A DNA stretch of 64,000 nucleotides from Pyropia yezoensis. Its lineage: Eukaryota; Rhodophyta; Bangiophyceae; Bangiales; Bangiaceae. The stretch spans positions 37,362,894 to 37,426,893 of the forward strand of contig CM020618.1 in NCBI GenBank assembly GCA_009829735.1, written 5' to 3'. The notes under the pieces were generated by a model. That model was given only the letters and a program-made list of their open reading frames with translations. It did not search any database and had not been told where the DNA came from. A program made the translations under genes and the position numbers. Positions 56,291 to 64,000 of this stretch are shown piece by piece (position 1 is the first letter of the stretch; every line of letters starts with the position of its first letter).

Positions 56291-56652
56291 CCCACCCACC
56301 CACCCACCGGGCCGCCCGGCACTGACCGACCGGCCGACCGGGCCGCCCGGCACTGACCGACCGGCCGACCGGGCCGCCCGGCACTGACCGACCGGCCGAC
56401 CGGGCCGCCCGGCACTGACCGACCGGCCGACCGGGCCGCCCGGCACTGACCGACCGGCCGACCGGGCCGCCCGGCACTGACCGACCGGCCGACCGGGCCG
56501 CCCGGCACTGACCGACCGGCCGACCGGGCCGCCCGGCACTGACCGACCGGCCGACCGGCCGACTGGCCGGCCGGCCGACCGACCGCCGTCAGCGCGTGCG
56601 CGCGCGCGTGCGGCGCGGGCCCACCGCGGTGGGTGGGTGGGTGGGTGGGTGG
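56291..56652. repeat. (CCCA)n and (GGGT)n arms flanking the 31-bp array
   Basis: CCCACCCACCCACCCACC at about 56291-56308 faces GGTGGGTGGGTGGGTGGG from about 56627. The arms can pair as a stem enclosing the tandem array and the CGCGCG junction. They mark the point where strand composition flips from C-rich to G-rich. Confidence 0.7.
56310..56557. repeat. 31-bp tandem repeat, eight near-identical copies
   Basis: The unit contains GGCCGCCCGGCACTGACCG and ACCGGCCGACC. Copies start at 56310, 56341, 56372, 56403, 56434, 56465, 56496 and 56527. Period 31 is not a multiple of three, so each frame is visited in turn. Copies are almost identical, implying recent expansion or homogenisation. Degenerate CCGGCCGAC units continue to about 56585. 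Confidence 0.95.
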
Positions 56653-57852
56653 GTGTGGGCGCCGCGCGGGCGCGGCCGGCACGTCCCGCGGGGCCGGCGG
56701 TGGTGGTTGGGTCGCGTTTGTGGGGGGGAGACGGCCGGCGTTGGGCTGTGGGGTTGTTCCACAGGGGGGTGGGTGGGGGGGGGGGGGGGGGAGGCAGGGG
56801 CGGCGTGCACGGGGAGGGGTGCGTTTTGGGGGTGGGGCCGGGAGGGGGGGGGGGTGGGGGGGGGGGGGGTGTGTGTGGGAGGGAAGGCTGTAGTGAGAAG
56901 AGCACGCAGGGGGGGTGGTGGTGGGTGGGGGGGGGCCCGGGAGGGGGAGGGGGGGGGTGACCCGGTGGTGGTGGGGGCACCCACGTGCTGCTGCACTGCC
57001 GCCGCCGCCGCCGCCGCTGCTGCTGCTGTCGAGGGGTAGAGTGTATCGATAGCTAGAGGAGGGGGGGGGGGGGGGGTGGGTCTGCCGCGTCGCGCTGTTG
57101 GGTGACGCTGCCACCTTTTTGGGGGTGTGTGGGGTCCGTCGTTGTGGTGGGGGGGGGGGGGGGGGGGGGGGGTGTCCCGCGGTACCACAGCGCCACAGCG
57201 GCCAGCGGCAGCGGCGGTGAGGGGACGGACGACCCGCTGTCCCACCCCCCCCCCCTCCCCACCCTCGCCGCGGCTCTGTGTGGACACAGTCGAGAGCCCC
57301 GCTGGGGGCACTGGCGGCTCTGTTGGCCTCGGCTCGCTGGATGCTGGCTCCCCCGCCCGCCGCTGGCGGTTGTGGTCCTCCCCCCCCCCCCCCCCCTTGC
57401 CGCCGCGTGGACGGACCAGTGAGTGAGGGGGGGGGGGGGGGGGGGGTGGGGGGAGGTGCAGGTGGGGTTGTGGGTGGGAGAGGTACATACGTAGCTTTTC
57501 GACCGCGCTCGCGGGGGGGGGGGGGGGGGGGGGGGGGGGGTGGGGGGGGGGGCGAGGGGCAGAGGGGGTACTGTATTTGGTAGGGACCCCCACGCACGCG
57601 CGTGCGTGCGTGCGGGTGCGGGTGCGCTGGTGGGGGTGTGGGGGTGTGGGGGGGGTTGGGGGGGTTGGGGGTGGGCAGTGGCGCGGCGTGGCGTGGCGTG
57701 TGTGCGTCGCCGTGCCGCCGCCCGTCCTTGCTGTCGGACTGGTGTGGTGCCGCCGCTGGGGTGGGGCGGTGGGTGGGTGGGTAGGCGGCGGGGGTGAGGC
57801 GAGGGGAGGCAGGAGAGGGCAAGAGGGGGGGGGGGGGGGGGGGGGGGGGAGC

Positions 57853-57856
<4 letters not shown>

Positions 57857-57931
<75 letters not shown>
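57857..57931. repeat. (GA)n microsatellite
   Basis: Two (GA)n runs separated by a short GACCGAGAGG interruption. Confidence 0.95.
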
Positions 57932-57933
<2 letters not shown>

Positions 57934-57993
57934 CGGTGGTGGGTGGGGGGGGGGGTGGGGGGCGTTGGCGGCGCGGCCAGCAGAGCGCGGGGA

Positions 57994-58070
57994 GGACGGG
58001 CGACGGGCGACGGGCGACGGGCGACGGGCGACGGGCGACGGGCGACGGGCGACGCGGGCGACGGGCGACG
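57994..58070. repeat. 7-bp tandem repeat (GACGGGC)n
   Basis: About ten copies with one interruption near 58055. On the minus strand this reads GCCCGTC repeats. Confidence 0.95.
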
Positions 58071-58430
58071 GGGGTGGGGGCGGACGTCAGCGCGCCCCGC
58101 GGCTGCTGTCTGCCGGGCGGCCGTCACACGGTCGGTAGATACAGTACCCCCCCCCCCCCCCCCCCCCCCACCACCACCACCAAGGCGGCGGCGGCAGAGG
58201 CCACGGCGGCACGACAGCACCGCGGCACAGGGGCGCAGCGGCGCGCGCGAGCGGCCGCGGTGCGCAGCGTCAACGGGAGCACGAGCGGCAGGCGCCAGCC
58301 GGCGGTACCGCCGGCGGTGGGGGTGGCGACGCGCGCGGGTGGCCGCCCCGCCGGAGCGGCCGGCGGCGTGGCGGCGTGGCGGTGGCGGTGGCGGTGGCGG
58401 TAGCGGTGGCGGTGGCGGTCAATCGCGGTA

Positions 58431-58490
58431 GCGGTGGTCGGTTAGCGGTAGCAGTGGTCGGTTAGCGGTAGCGGTGGTCGGTTAGCGGTA
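58431..58490. repeat. 20-bp tandem repeat, three copies
   Basis: GCGGTGGTCGGTTAGCGGTA starts at 58431, 58451 (one change) and 58471. A GGC/GGT triplet array precedes it. Confidence 0.95.
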
Positions 58491-58615
58491 GCGGTGGTGG
58501 CCGTGGCCGTGGCGGGTGCGCCGCCGCCGCCGTGGCCGTCGGCAGGGGGCGGGTCGCACGGGGCGCCGCCGCCGGGACGCGGGCGCGCCGCGCGCGCCGC
58601 CCGCCCCCCCCCCCG

Positions 58616-58695
58616 CCCCCCCGCCCGCCCGCCCGCCCGCCCGCCCGCCCGCCCGCCCGCCGGCCCGCCCGCCCGCCCGCCCGCCCGCCCGCCCG
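58616..58695. repeat. 4-bp tandem repeat (CCCG)n
   Basis: About 19 copies of CCCG with one CCGG interruption near 58660. Confidence 0.95.
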
Positions 58696-59082
58696 ACCGG
58701 CCGGCGGGCCGGCCAGCCGCCCTTGGTGCGCCGCCACCCTATCTACCCCGCAGAGCCGCCAGCTGCGCGCGCGCGCGCGGGGGGCTCCCACTGCCCCGCG
58801 GCGGCAGCGACAGCGAACCCCCCCCCCCCCCCCCCCTCTCACCACACCACCTCCACCCCCACCCCCCCACCCCCACCACACCCCTGCAGACGCTGACGCG
58901 GCGGCCACGCAGGCGACCGCGCGCACGTCGGGGGGGGGGACGGGAGGCGGCGGGTCTGGCGTGGTGCGCGCCCCCGCGGCGGCGCTGCCCCCCGCGTGAC
59001 GCCGCCCGCCGCCGCGCGCCACGCCGCCCCGCCCCGCCACGCCCGCCGCCGTGGGGTGGTAGCGCCGCGCGGCCGCCCTTGA

Positions 59083-59125
<43 letters not shown>

Positions 59126-59179
59126 CGTTGGTGGTGGTACCGCCGGGTGCGCCGCTGCCCGCCTTGTCCCCCGCCCGCC

Positions 59180-59227
<48 letters not shown>

Positions 59228-60023
59228 CTTGGCCCGGCGCGTGCGTCCCCTTTTTTTTTTTCGCCCCGCCCCGCCGCTTCTCCCCCCTGACCCACCCCCC
59301 CCCCCCTTCCCTTTGCGCCCTTCCTCCCGCCCCGCACCTTCCACCGCCCCCTCTCTGTCTCCCGCCGCCCCGCCCCCCACCCGCCCCCTGCCGCCCCCCC
59401 CACCGCCCCTGCTCGCTCCCTCCACCACCCGCTGCCGCCGCCGCCGGGCGTCGTCGACGCTCCGGGCGCCCTCCTCCCCCCCCTCCCGCCCCTCCCCTCC
59501 CCTCCGCCTCTGCCCGCGTGGGCACCCACACACACCCCCACAGCCGGTGGGGGGGGGGTCGCGGGGGGTGCTGTGCCGCTGCTCTTCTCCCTTTTTTTTT
59601 TTTTTTTTTTTTTTTTGTTCCCTTCCGGCCGCGCCCGCCGCCGCAGCGCTCCTCGCCGACCCCCTCCCCCCCTTTGTTGCTTTTCCCCCCCCCCCACCCC
59701 GCGCTCTCCCTCTGCCTCGCCTGTGGCCGGCCGTCCTCGCCTGCCGCGCCGCGCCGCGGCGTGCCGTGCCGCGGCGCCGGGACGCCTCCTACCCCCCCCC
59801 CACGACCCCCCCCCCCCCCCCCTCCTCCCTGCCCTTTCCCCCCCGCGGGGGGGCGGCCACCCGCGGCGGGCGTCGGTCCCCCCTCTTTTTTTTGGGGGGC
59901 GGCTGGGCGGGTGTGGGAGTGCCTGGGGGCGGGCCTCGTCCCCTTCCCTCCCCCCTCTTCCCCCCTCACCCTCCCCCTCCCCTCCCCCCTCCCCCTCACC
60001 CCTCTTCCCCCCCCTCCCACCCG

Positions 60024-60523
60024 NNNNNNNNNNNNNNNNNNNNNNNNNNNNNNNNNNNNNNNNNNNNNNNNNNNNNNNNNNNNNNNNNNNNNNNNNNNNN
60101 NNNNNNNNNNNNNNNNNNNNNNNNNNNNNNNNNNNNNNNNNNNNNNNNNNNNNNNNNNNNNNNNNNNNNNNNNNNNNNNNNNNNNNNNNNNNNNNNNNNN
60201 NNNNNNNNNNNNNNNNNNNNNNNNNNNNNNNNNNNNNNNNNNNNNNNNNNNNNNNNNNNNNNNNNNNNNNNNNNNNNNNNNNNNNNNNNNNNNNNNNNNN
60301 NNNNNNNNNNNNNNNNNNNNNNNNNNNNNNNNNNNNNNNNNNNNNNNNNNNNNNNNNNNNNNNNNNNNNNNNNNNNNNNNNNNNNNNNNNNNNNNNNNNN
60401 NNNNNNNNNNNNNNNNNNNNNNNNNNNNNNNNNNNNNNNNNNNNNNNNNNNNNNNNNNNNNNNNNNNNNNNNNNNNNNNNNNNNNNNNNNNNNNNNNNNN
60501 NNNNNNNNNNNNNNNNNNNNNNN
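60024..60523. other. Assembly gap, 500 N
   Basis: Exactly 500 unknown bases, the usual placeholder for a gap of unknown size. It is flanked by C-rich DNA on the left and a G-rich run on the right, so the missing sequence is probably simple repeat. Confidence 0.98.
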
Positions 60524-60656
60524 GGGGGGAGGGGGAGGCCGGCGGGGGGGTCTAGGCAGCGTGGGGGGGGGGGGGTGCCCTCCCCGCCATCGTCCCCGTC
60601 GCCGCCGCCGCGGCCGCCGCCGCCACCTCCGCCGTCGGGGGCGCCACCGCCGCCGC

Positions 60657-60698
<42 letters not shown>

Positions 60699-60817
60699 CG
60701 TCGTCGGCGGGAGCGCCGCCGCGACCGGGGGTGCCTTCCCCCCCTTCCCCCCCTCCCCTGCCGCCCGGGCTCGTGCCTGCCCCGCCCCTCACCGCCGCGG
60801 ACCGCACGTCGTCTGCG

Positions 60818-62735
60818 ATGCGGGACCGCCCGCTGTCAGCGCCGGTACGGTCGCCCGGCGGGACGGGGGGGCGGCCGGGGGCGGCGGCCCGGGGCACCAT
60901 CCCCCGCGATGCGAGCGCCACCAGCGCGGCGAGTGGCGGCGGCGGTGGCGGCGGCGGCGGTGGCGGCGGGGGGGGGGGGGGGGGGCGGCGGCACTGGCGG
61001 TAGCGGCGGCGGGGGCGGCAAAAAGGGGGAGCGCCGCGGCATTGGCCGCCGCAGCATCAGCAACGTGGTGATGGCGCGGATAGCGTCATCGCGCCGCCTG
61101 TCGGGCCGCCCCGGCGGCGGGGGGGCGGATGGCGGGGGCGGCGGCGGTGGCAAGTCGCCGCTGCCCACGGGAGGGGGGGTGCCCCGGCCGGCATCGCAGC
61201 CGGGTGGCGGCCCCGCGGGCCGGTCGCCGTCGGGGGCGGGCAGTGCGGGCGCCGGCGACGGGGATGTGGCGGATGACACTGCGGATGGCACCCTGTCGAG
61301 CATAGGCCTCCGCGGGGGCAGCGACGGCGACGGCGACGGGGGCGGCGGCGGTGGCGGTGGCGAGACGGACATCCTCCGCACGGCGCTGCCGCGGGTCAAC
61401 GTGGACCTCAAGCCGGATGTGGTGTTCCGCAAGGTGTCGCTCGCTCCGTACGGCACCAACTGGGCGTCGGACGTGGTGGTGTTCCTCCACAACGCCGTGC
61501 GCCGCGAGTTTATGGATCTCTACGCGCTGCTGGACCTGATGCAGCGCAAGCGACGGACGCTCACGCACGACCTCGTCGACGTCTTTTTCGAGTGGTGGAC
61601 CGACTTTGAGACGTTCTGCGTCGCCACCGTCAATGCCGAGACGGAGGTCATCTTCCCGCCGCTGATGAAGCGCACGCCGCTGACCGCCCCCGCCCTCCGC
61701 GACAGTGCGCGGATGCTCGCGAATGGCAAGTTTGTTGTGGGCCTCCGCAAGGTCACGGACTTTCGCCCCAACTTCACGCCGCACCTGCCCGCGGGGGAGG
61801 TGCTGCCGCGGCTGATCTCCCTCGTGTCGGAGCTGTCCTTTATTCACGACTACTACGCGTCGCAGGAGGCGGCGCTGCCGCCGGTCATTGCCGCGCACTT
61901 TCGCAAGCGCAACAAGGCGTCGTGGGAGAAGGCCCTCACCGACCACATGCGCTACGCGGACAGCTATGACATGAACTTGGTACTGCTTACCCGCTGGCTG
62001 CGGCCGTCGGCCGACACCAAGTGGCGGCTGCGGAACCTCAAGCCGTCGGAGCACTTGGCGTTTGGGGGGTGGCGCCGCGAGGCGGAGCGCAACCACTTGC
62101 AGATTGTCGACTACTTTACCCAGTCGCTGTGTGACGGCGGCGCGGCGGGTGGTGGTGGTGGCGGTGGTGGCGCCGGCGTCGGTGCTGGAGGGGCGGCTGC
62201 GATGGATGCGGACGGGACCGCTGCCGGCGGGCGCCCCGGCTCGACCGGCCCTGACGCGGTGGCGGGCGGCCTGCTCGGCCGCATCAACGAAGCGCGCAAG
62301 CGCCGGTCGGCGGCGAGTGGTGGTGCCGGCGCCAATGGCGCGACGACGGCGATTGGGGTGGCCATGGCGGTGGCGCCCGAGTGGCGCGACCGCCTGGAAG
62401 AGTCCAAGACGTCGACGCTACAGCTGGACGGCAGGGCCCCCTCGGACACTCCGGCCGCTGACGGCAAGGGCGGCGGCGCCGCCGGTGATGGTACTGACGG
62501 TGGCGACGACAAGCCGACGCCTGGTGGCGGCGGCAAGGCCGACGCCCCCGCCGGCGACGCGGCGGGCAGCCCGGCGTCGGCGGGCCCCCTGTCTGGCGCG
62601 GCAGCGGCATCCCCGCCGGGTGGCGGTACTGAGCCCCTCCTGTCGACACCGTCGCCGCTGCCGGGAGAGCCGGGCTGGGCGACGGGCGGCCGCCTCCGCA
62701 TTCCCGACATCTTTGGCACTTCCACCCTGGCCTGA
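60818..62735 (+). CDS. Hemerythrin-like helical-bundle protein
   Basis: About 640 aa if read from ATG 60818. The frame changes at the 18-G run 60968-60985, after which one frame is open to TGA 62735. The N-terminal 180 residues are Gly/Ser/Asp-rich with a basic patch (RRGIGRRSISNVVMARI). The core at about 61370-62130 contains VVVFLHNAVRREFMDLYALL, FFEWWTDFETFCVATVNAE then TEVIFPPLMKR, and SFIHDYYASQEAALPPVIAA. This is the layout of an HHE bundle (H..xRRE, then Hxx.E..lfP twice), but in the first repeat the expected HH is TV, so the iron site is incomplete. The C-terminal 200 residues are Gly/Ala/Pro-rich. A shorter paralogue is at 16530-17003. Family call from pattern only. Confidence 0.5.
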
Positions 62736-63452
62736 GAGGGAGCGGGGGGGCGGGCCACTGGGGGGGAGGCGCGCCGCGTCGAACGCGGTGGCTGAAGAGA
62801 GGGGAGGGTGGGCGGACGGTGTGTGCGTCTAGGTGATGCGCGGGGCCTCTCGCGGGCGGGGGCGTGGTGTGCTGGCCGGGTAGGGAACGGACCCCGTCGC
62901 GCCCCCGTGGTTGTCTATCTATAGTCTGCTGTCGTCGTGCAGCAGGGGGTGGTGGGTGGGGGGGTGGGGGTGCTTTGAGGGCGGGGTTCAACCACGCGGG
63001 TGGCTCGTGCCCATCCCCCGCGCTTTTTCTTTTCTTCGTTTTGTGTGTGTATGTGTGTGCTTGCGTGTATGCGTGGCGGCCAGCCCCCTGGGGCCATGTG
63101 TTTTCAGAGCCCTAGGGTGTGCGCGGCCAGCAGAAAACGCGGGCCTGTCGTAGCCCAAGTGGGCCGCAGAGGGGTCGGGGGGGGCGACCAGCGGGACGCG
63201 CCTGTGCTGTTTGACGGGAAACGCGCTTGCCCGCCTGGTGCCTACCGATGGGTCCAACGGTCCAAACCTGCGGTGCCCCACTTGTGTTCCCACTGGTGCA
63301 GTGGCCACAGGTCAAACCCGCCGTCCCCCCCCCCGCGCGCGCCATGCACCAACTCGTGCAGTGTTCTCATCATGGGAAGCCAGCCTTGCTACTCCCACGC
63401 ATGTCTCGCCCACCGCGCCACCCACACCCCCCCCCCTGCTCTGTGGCCCCCT
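62736..63452. other. Intergenic between convergent genes
   Basis: Contains the 3' flanks of the hemerythrin-like gene (+) and the reductase-like gene (-). TG-rich stretch TGTGTGTGTATGTGTGTG at 63041-63058. No coding domain. Confidence 0.6.
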
Positions 63453-64000
63453 CTACCAGTCAATCCGCCCCAGCTTCTTGCCCTCCTCCAAGAAGTCGGT
63501 ATGCATCGGCGTAGGGTCGGGGAAGCCCTTCTCCCTCGCCAGCATCGAGTACTTGTAAAAGTAACCATTGCGGAACTCAAACTCCTTGAGCGACGTTGGA
63601 AAGTCTTTGACCGTCAGCGCGTACTCCCGCTGGCGCTCCTCCAGCCGCGGCAGCATGCCGACGGTGAGGGTGAAGCGCACCATCGTGCCCAGCTCCGTGA
63701 CCATCGCGTCAACGTCCGTGGAGTAGCGGGAAGCCACTTCGCCCATCGATACGCCCCCATAAATGGCGCCCACCAGGTTGTACGCGCTGATCCAGATGAG
63801 CTTCTCCAGGGTGGACCGCTGAAAGTCCCGCTCGTGGAGGATGCGGCAAGACAGGTTGGCCTCGGCCAGCCGGCCTTGTAGGGCACCCGCCCACTTACCG
63901 TTGGCAGAGGTGAGGCCATCGGGGTGGGAGGCGGTGATGCCGTCAATGGGGGTCGCGCCCATCTTGGGCACCGCCAGGTACAGGTTGGCGCGGGTGTTCT
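63453..64000 (-). CDS. Ketopantoate-reductase-like protein, C-terminal part
   Basis: Incomplete: the frame enters from beyond position 64000 and ends TAG at 63453. About 182 residues are visible. They include TRANLYLAVPKMGATPIDG, NGKWAGALQGRLAEANLSC, LEKLIWISAYNLVGAIYGG and the tail FRNGYFYKYSMLAREKGF. The W-I-S-A-x-N-L-V helix preceded by LEKL is like the K...N helix of the ApbA/PanE C-terminal domain, which carries substrate-binding residues. The NAD(P)-binding half would lie outside the window. It resembles uncharacterised plastid PanE-like proteins of algae and plants as I recall them. Function beyond a likely NAD(P)-dependent reductase is not assigned. Confidence 0.45.
   Translation of the reverse strand, partial: NTRANLYLAVPKMGATPIDGITASHPDGLTSANGKWAGALQGRLAEANLSCRILHERDFQRSTLEKLIWISAYNLVGAIYGGVSMGEVASRYSTDVDAMVTELGTMVRFTLTVGMLPRLEERQREYALTVKDFPTSLKEFEFRNGYFYKYSMLAREKGFPDPTPMHTDFLEEGKKLGRIDW

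Larger units (their letters stand above)
54557..60023. other. Extreme homopolymer and simple-repeat DNA, no gene recognised
   Basis: The plus strand is C-rich about 54.6-56.58 kb, G-rich about 56.6-58.1 kb, and C-rich again to the gap. It contains many runs of 15 or more C or G, poly-T tracts, and short tandem repeats listed separately. Very long open frames (over 500 codons on both strands) arise because stops are compositionally excluded. None has a domain. Confidence 0.7.

Noticed and set aside
56310-56557. 31-bp repeat array considered as a CRISPR array
   Set aside because: Units are directly contiguous with no spacers, and the setting is eukaryotic nuclear DNA.
56589-58220. Long Pro/Thr-rich minus frames
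   Set aside because: They follow poly-C and poly-G tracts, have no domain, and every frame is similarly open.
55678-59616. Poly-T tracts as A-tails of retroposed genes
   Set aside because: No gene-like or LINE/SINE-like sequence adjoins any of the three tracts, only C/G runs.
58494-62735. A single 1413-codon frame across the gap
   Set aside because: It runs through 500 unknown bases and compositionally stop-free DNA. Only the part after 60986 has real domain content.
1-64000. tRNA or rRNA genes
   Set aside because: I looked for TPsiC-arm-like GGTTCRANTCC and rRNA-like blocks by eye and found none convincing; a covariance search could still find one.

Overview
The window looks like nuclear DNA of a photosynthetic eukaryote with a very GC-rich genome. 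It encodes a magnesium-chelatase H subunit and two thylakoid-formation proteins (Thf1/Psb29), each with a transit-peptide-like N-terminus. Genes carry a few short spliceosomal introns with GTACGT, GTGTGT or GTGCGT donors and CAG acceptors. Long G/C homopolymers and triplet repeats fill the spaces between genes. A bangiophyte red alga (Porphyra/Pyropia type) fits this picture, but that is inference from composition and gene content. A block of exactly 500 N (60024-60523) marks a scaffold gap. || Layout. 0.9-2.3 kb (-): Thf1/Psb29 copy A. 4.1-5.1 kb: 45-bp minisatellite. 6.6-10.7 kb (-): full-length ABCB/MDR exporter. 11.1-11.5 kb: ~240-bp tandem duplication. 14.0-15.8 kb (+): R3H-domain gene in shifting frames. 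16.5-17.0 kb (+): short hemerythrin-like paralogue. 18.5-22.2 kb (+): Fanzor, the eukaryotic TnpB-type RNA-guided nuclease, with an in-frame TAG. 22.5-23.2 kb (+): ChrR-like double cupin. 24.0-25.5 kb (+): Thf1/Psb29 copy B, inverted relative to copy A. 26.7-32.5 kb (-): ChlH in four exons. 35-53 kb: accessory-looking territory with unfamiliar, acidic or low-complexity minus-strand proteins, a tandem-BRCT protein, a truncated tRNA-dihydrouridine synthase, several tandem repeats and a two-ORF transposon-like unit. 54.6-60 kb: extreme poly-C/poly-G/poly-T DNA with a 31-bp tandem array. 60.8-62.7 kb (+): longer hemerythrin-like protein. 63.5-64.0 kb (-): 3' end of a ketopantoate-reductase-like gene running off the window. 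|| How it fits together. ChlH, Thf1/Psb29 and possibly the ChrR-type cupin belong to plastid and light/singlet-oxygen physiology. They are probably neighbours by chance rather than an operon. Two gene pairs are duplicated inside the window: Thf1 (inverted, about 90% identical in exon 2) and the hemerythrin-like gene (same strand, diverged). The most unusual item is the Fanzor. It shows the RuvC-I Asp, the relocated RuvC-II Glu, a four-Cys zinc site, the RuvC-III NRD motif and an N-terminal CCHC-like knuckle. Several genes (ChlH, R3H, hemerythrin-like) switch frame exactly at G/C runs of 14-18 bases, which suggests sequence error in homopolymers more than gene death.
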